Origin: Arion vulgaris
Lineage: Eukaryota; Mollusca; Gastropoda; Stylommatophora; Arionidae
Direction: 5' to 3'
NCBI GenBank assembly: GCA_020796225.1
Contig: CM036769.1
Location: 729,501-793,500, forward strand
Length of the DNA: 64,000 nt
Under the pieces are notes generated by a model. The model was not told where the DNA came from. It was given only the letters and a program-made list of their open reading frames with translations, and did not search any database. Below, piece by piece: positions 62,105-64,000 of this stretch. The first letter of the stretch is position 1; each line of letters starts with the position of its first letter. The position numbers and the translations under genes were made by a program.

Positions 62105-62590
62105 CCACTTATTTACTTATTAATTCCACCCTAATCTTGAAACACCCAGCAATTCCAGTGGAGACTAAAAGACATATTATAAATACAATCTTTATACCAA
62201 CACTGTGCTATCAGAGCCAAACATGGGCACTGACAAAAGAACAAGAAAGGAAAATTACCACATGCGAAATGAGATGCCTGAGGAAAGCAGTAAATAAAAC
62301 AAAAAGATAGAATATAAGTAATGAGGAAATTAGAAGAACAGTCGGAACAACACCTGCTATTAGATTTATTGAAAAACAGAGACTCAAATGGTTTGGAAGT
62401 ACAATCTGAAAATGGACTCATCAAGAGGAAAGGGCAGACCAACAAAAAGATGGATTGATGGAGTTACAGACATCTTAAAACTCCACAATACCACACCATA
62501 TCAAGCGACCGAGCGTGCATTATCTCGGAAACCGATCATCAGTTAAACCTGCTACGCCTAGCGGCAAAAAAAAGCAGAGAAGGACAAAGA
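62105..62590 (+). mobile_element. LINE-F ORF2 end
   Basis: LILKHPAIPVETKRHIINTI, FIPTLCYQSQTWALTKEQER, CEMRCLRKAVNKTK, then stops, RRTVGTTPAIRFIEKQRLKW and degraded tail ending CGCCTAGCGGCAAAAAAAAG. Confidence 0.88.
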
Positions 62591-62604
62591 AGAAATAACT
62601 GCAC

Positions 62605-62930
62605 TGAATTAATCACAATAACGTAGATTCACAAAGTACAGTTACAAATTAATCACAATAACGTAGATTCACAAAGTATAGCTACAAATTAATCACAATA
62701 ACGTAGATTCACAAAGTATAGCTACAAATTAATCACAATAACGTAGATTCACAAAGTATAGCTACAAATTAATCACAATAACGTAGATTCACAAAGTATA
62801 GCTACAAATTAATCACAATAACGTAGATTCACAAAGTATAGCTACAAATTAATCACAATAACGTAGATTCACAAAGTATAGCTACAAATTAATCACAATA
62901 ACGTAGATTCACAAAGTATAGCTACAAATT
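62605..62930. repeat. 40-bp minisatellite, 8 copies
   Basis: ACAAATTAATCACAATAACG plus TAGATTCACAAAGTATAGCT, almost perfect copies. It starts about 15 bp after LINE-F. Confidence 0.96.
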
Positions 62931-62934
62931 AAAT

Positions 62935-63187
62935 ATTCTTCTTCTTTGCGTTCGTTCTTTACGTCCAATTTTAATCATTCTTTGTGATATGTTTGATCTT
63001 TGCCAAGAACGTGTATAGGTTGCACATTGGTTTGGTAGGCCCCTAAATGCATTGACTTGTACACGTTTAGGACATGTGCATCGGATTTCAACCAAACATC
63101 CTTAGTCGAATCTTATGACATGCGTGGCAGGTAACAGTGGTTCTATTCTTTATACCCCAAATTTGGGCCACGGTAACCCCTCGGACG
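62935..63187 (-). mobile_element. SINE-1b with 11-bp target-site duplication
   Basis: CTTCTTCTTTGCGTTCG tail complement, GGGCC-less 5' CCCCAAATTTGGGCC. ACAAATTAAAT at 62924-62934 and 63188-63198. It landed in the last unit of the 40-bp array and is therefore younger. Confidence 0.93.
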
Positions 63188-63292
63188 ACAAATTAAATCA
63201 ATTTTGCAACTACAACGTCTTTATCACACAAAGAACACCATCCAAGTGTCGATGTATAAATAAACCTAACAGTAATATGAAATATAACTAAA

Positions 63293-63660
63293 TTGTTACA
63301 GAATATACATCCGTATACTATGAACAGAGAAGAGTAATCTGTATACTATGAACAGAGAAGAGACATCTGTATACTATGAACAGAGAAGAGTAATCTGTAT
63401 ACTATGAACAGAGAAGAGACATCTGTATACTATGAACAGAGAAGAGACATATGTATACTATGAACAGAGAAGAGACATCTGTATACCATGAACAGAGAAG
63501 AGACATATGTATACTATGAACAGAGAAGAGAACAAATAGATACATCCAAAAGGAACTCAAAATTTAAAAAACAAACTGGTTGATGTTAATAAAAATGATA
63601 AAATTGAAGTATTCTAGGAATATAAAAAGAAAGTTTGGAGAAAACCATAATGGTAGGAGG
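63293..63660 (+). mobile_element. LINE-A2 3' part with internal array
   Basis: Begins with codons equivalent to CHRRVLRI, enters a 28-bp array, then EENK-IHPKGTQNLKNKLVDV-like and IKLKYSRNIKRKFGENHNG-like codons parallel to LKYFGHKKR. Truncated and frameshifted. Confidence 0.75.
63305..63530. repeat. 28-bp array seeded in LINE-A2, 8 copies
   Basis: GTATACTATGAACAGAGAAG at 63313 and 63341, period 28. The seed corresponds to CCGTATATCTTGGACAGAGA in the 893-1372 copy. Confidence 0.94.
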
Positions 63661-63905
63661 CATTGTCTTTTATACAGTCTCAGCTATTTCTGTACACCAC
63701 CTTTTACGTAGACGACCCTTGTATCACCTGTATCCGAGTAACATGATCCTTTGAGGTGCACTGTCTTTTAGCAATCTACTTATGTGACCGAATCATTAAA
63801 TTTGTTGTTTCTTGATGAAGTTTAGTATAGATATTGTAGCAACTTTTTGTTTGATGTCTTCGTTCCTAAACATGTCTCTTCTTGTTTCATTCCCATCATT
63901 CGGAC
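63660..63905 (-). mobile_element. LINE-B C-terminal fragment
   Basis: Minus strand RRDMFRNEDIKQKVATISIL, NFIKKQQI, FGHISRLLKDSAPQRIMLLG, GRLRKRWCTEIAETV. Confidence 0.8.
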
Positions 63906-63934
63906 ACTTAGACGATCATAACAAACATCGGGGT

Positions 63935-64000
63935 ATACAGGACATAGCCATCAACCACAGTAAACGAGTCGTTGATATTCTAGGCACAACTTATATGTTC
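63935..64000. repeat. Dispersed repeat cut by window end
   Basis: Matches 55035-55115; continues beyond the window. Confidence 0.55.

Overview
The window reads as intergenic or intronic DNA from a repeat-laden animal genome. There are no operons, ribosome binding sites, intact rRNA or tRNA genes, and no confident complete host gene. The protein-like signals are decayed non-LTR retrotransposon (LINE) ORFs. SINEs sharing a CATGTCGTAAGAGGCGACT-type core, together with RTE-like LINEs whose C-termini carry RRRWRWIGH and GRPRKRW motifs, are what I associate with lophotrochozoans, most likely a mollusc. That assignment is low confidence.

Layout. 0-8.2 kb: a 13-bp satellite, nested LINE-A2 in LINE-B, a 55-bp satellite, LINE-A with an internal 42-bp array, and LINE-D holding a SINE and a second LINE. 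8.2-13.3 kb: a jockey-like LINE tail, a 2.1-kb 27/31-bp array, TG tracts and SINEs. 13.6-19.3 kb: a LINE RNase H fragment, a 1.5-kb 33-bp array, a split SINE-2, a 1.8-kb 51-bp array and a SINE-2 with a clean target-site duplication. 19.3-25.5 kb: LINE pieces and 27-, 36-, 47-, about 60- and 70-bp arrays. 25.8-30.6 kb: an array born in LINE-A2, about 3 kb of CT-rich DNA, then a GA-rich block. 30.6-36 kb: LINE-A and the most complete element, an RTE-type LINE on the minus strand (32597-35868) with a 14-bp target-site duplication. 36-51 kb: alternating SINEs, LINE fragments and short arrays. 51.4-52.5 kb: the main non-repetitive stretch, with candidate exon-like segments; a second weak set is at 45.1-45.6 kb. 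52.8-64 kb: LINE-E copies, a 52-bp array, a hAT-like MITE with an internal array, a 32-bp array, a 2.2-kb 24-bp array with higher-order structure, and more LINE and SINE pieces.

Working family names used here. LINE-A/A2: FGHIKR and RRWLQDIKETMNM or RRWIQDVTDGLNM types. LINE-B: LRNEDI type. LINE-C: TWRR type. LINE-D: LLRYKDVCK type. LINE-E: RKRRWRYVGHTLRRND type. LINE-F and LINE-G: CYQSQTW and KRWIDNI types. LINE-H to LINE-M: smaller fragments. SINE-1/1b: (GAA)n tail. SINE-2 to SINE-5: tRNA-like heads.

How the parts relate. The strongest theme is tandem-array birth inside transposable elements. By my rough hand sum about 20 kb of the 64 kb is minisatellite, in more than 35 unrelated arrays with units of 7-77 bp. 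At least ten of these can be traced by eye to sequence inside a neighbouring LINE, SINE or MITE. Three separate arrays start in the same roughly 45-bp stretch of the LINE-A/A2 reading frame (codons for CYRKILRIPWTEKER and its homologue). Nested insertions with exact target-site duplications give a relative chronology. Long open frames over several arrays (58.3-60.4, 14.4-16.0 and 20.9-21.5 kb) follow from unit lengths divisible by three and are not good gene candidates.
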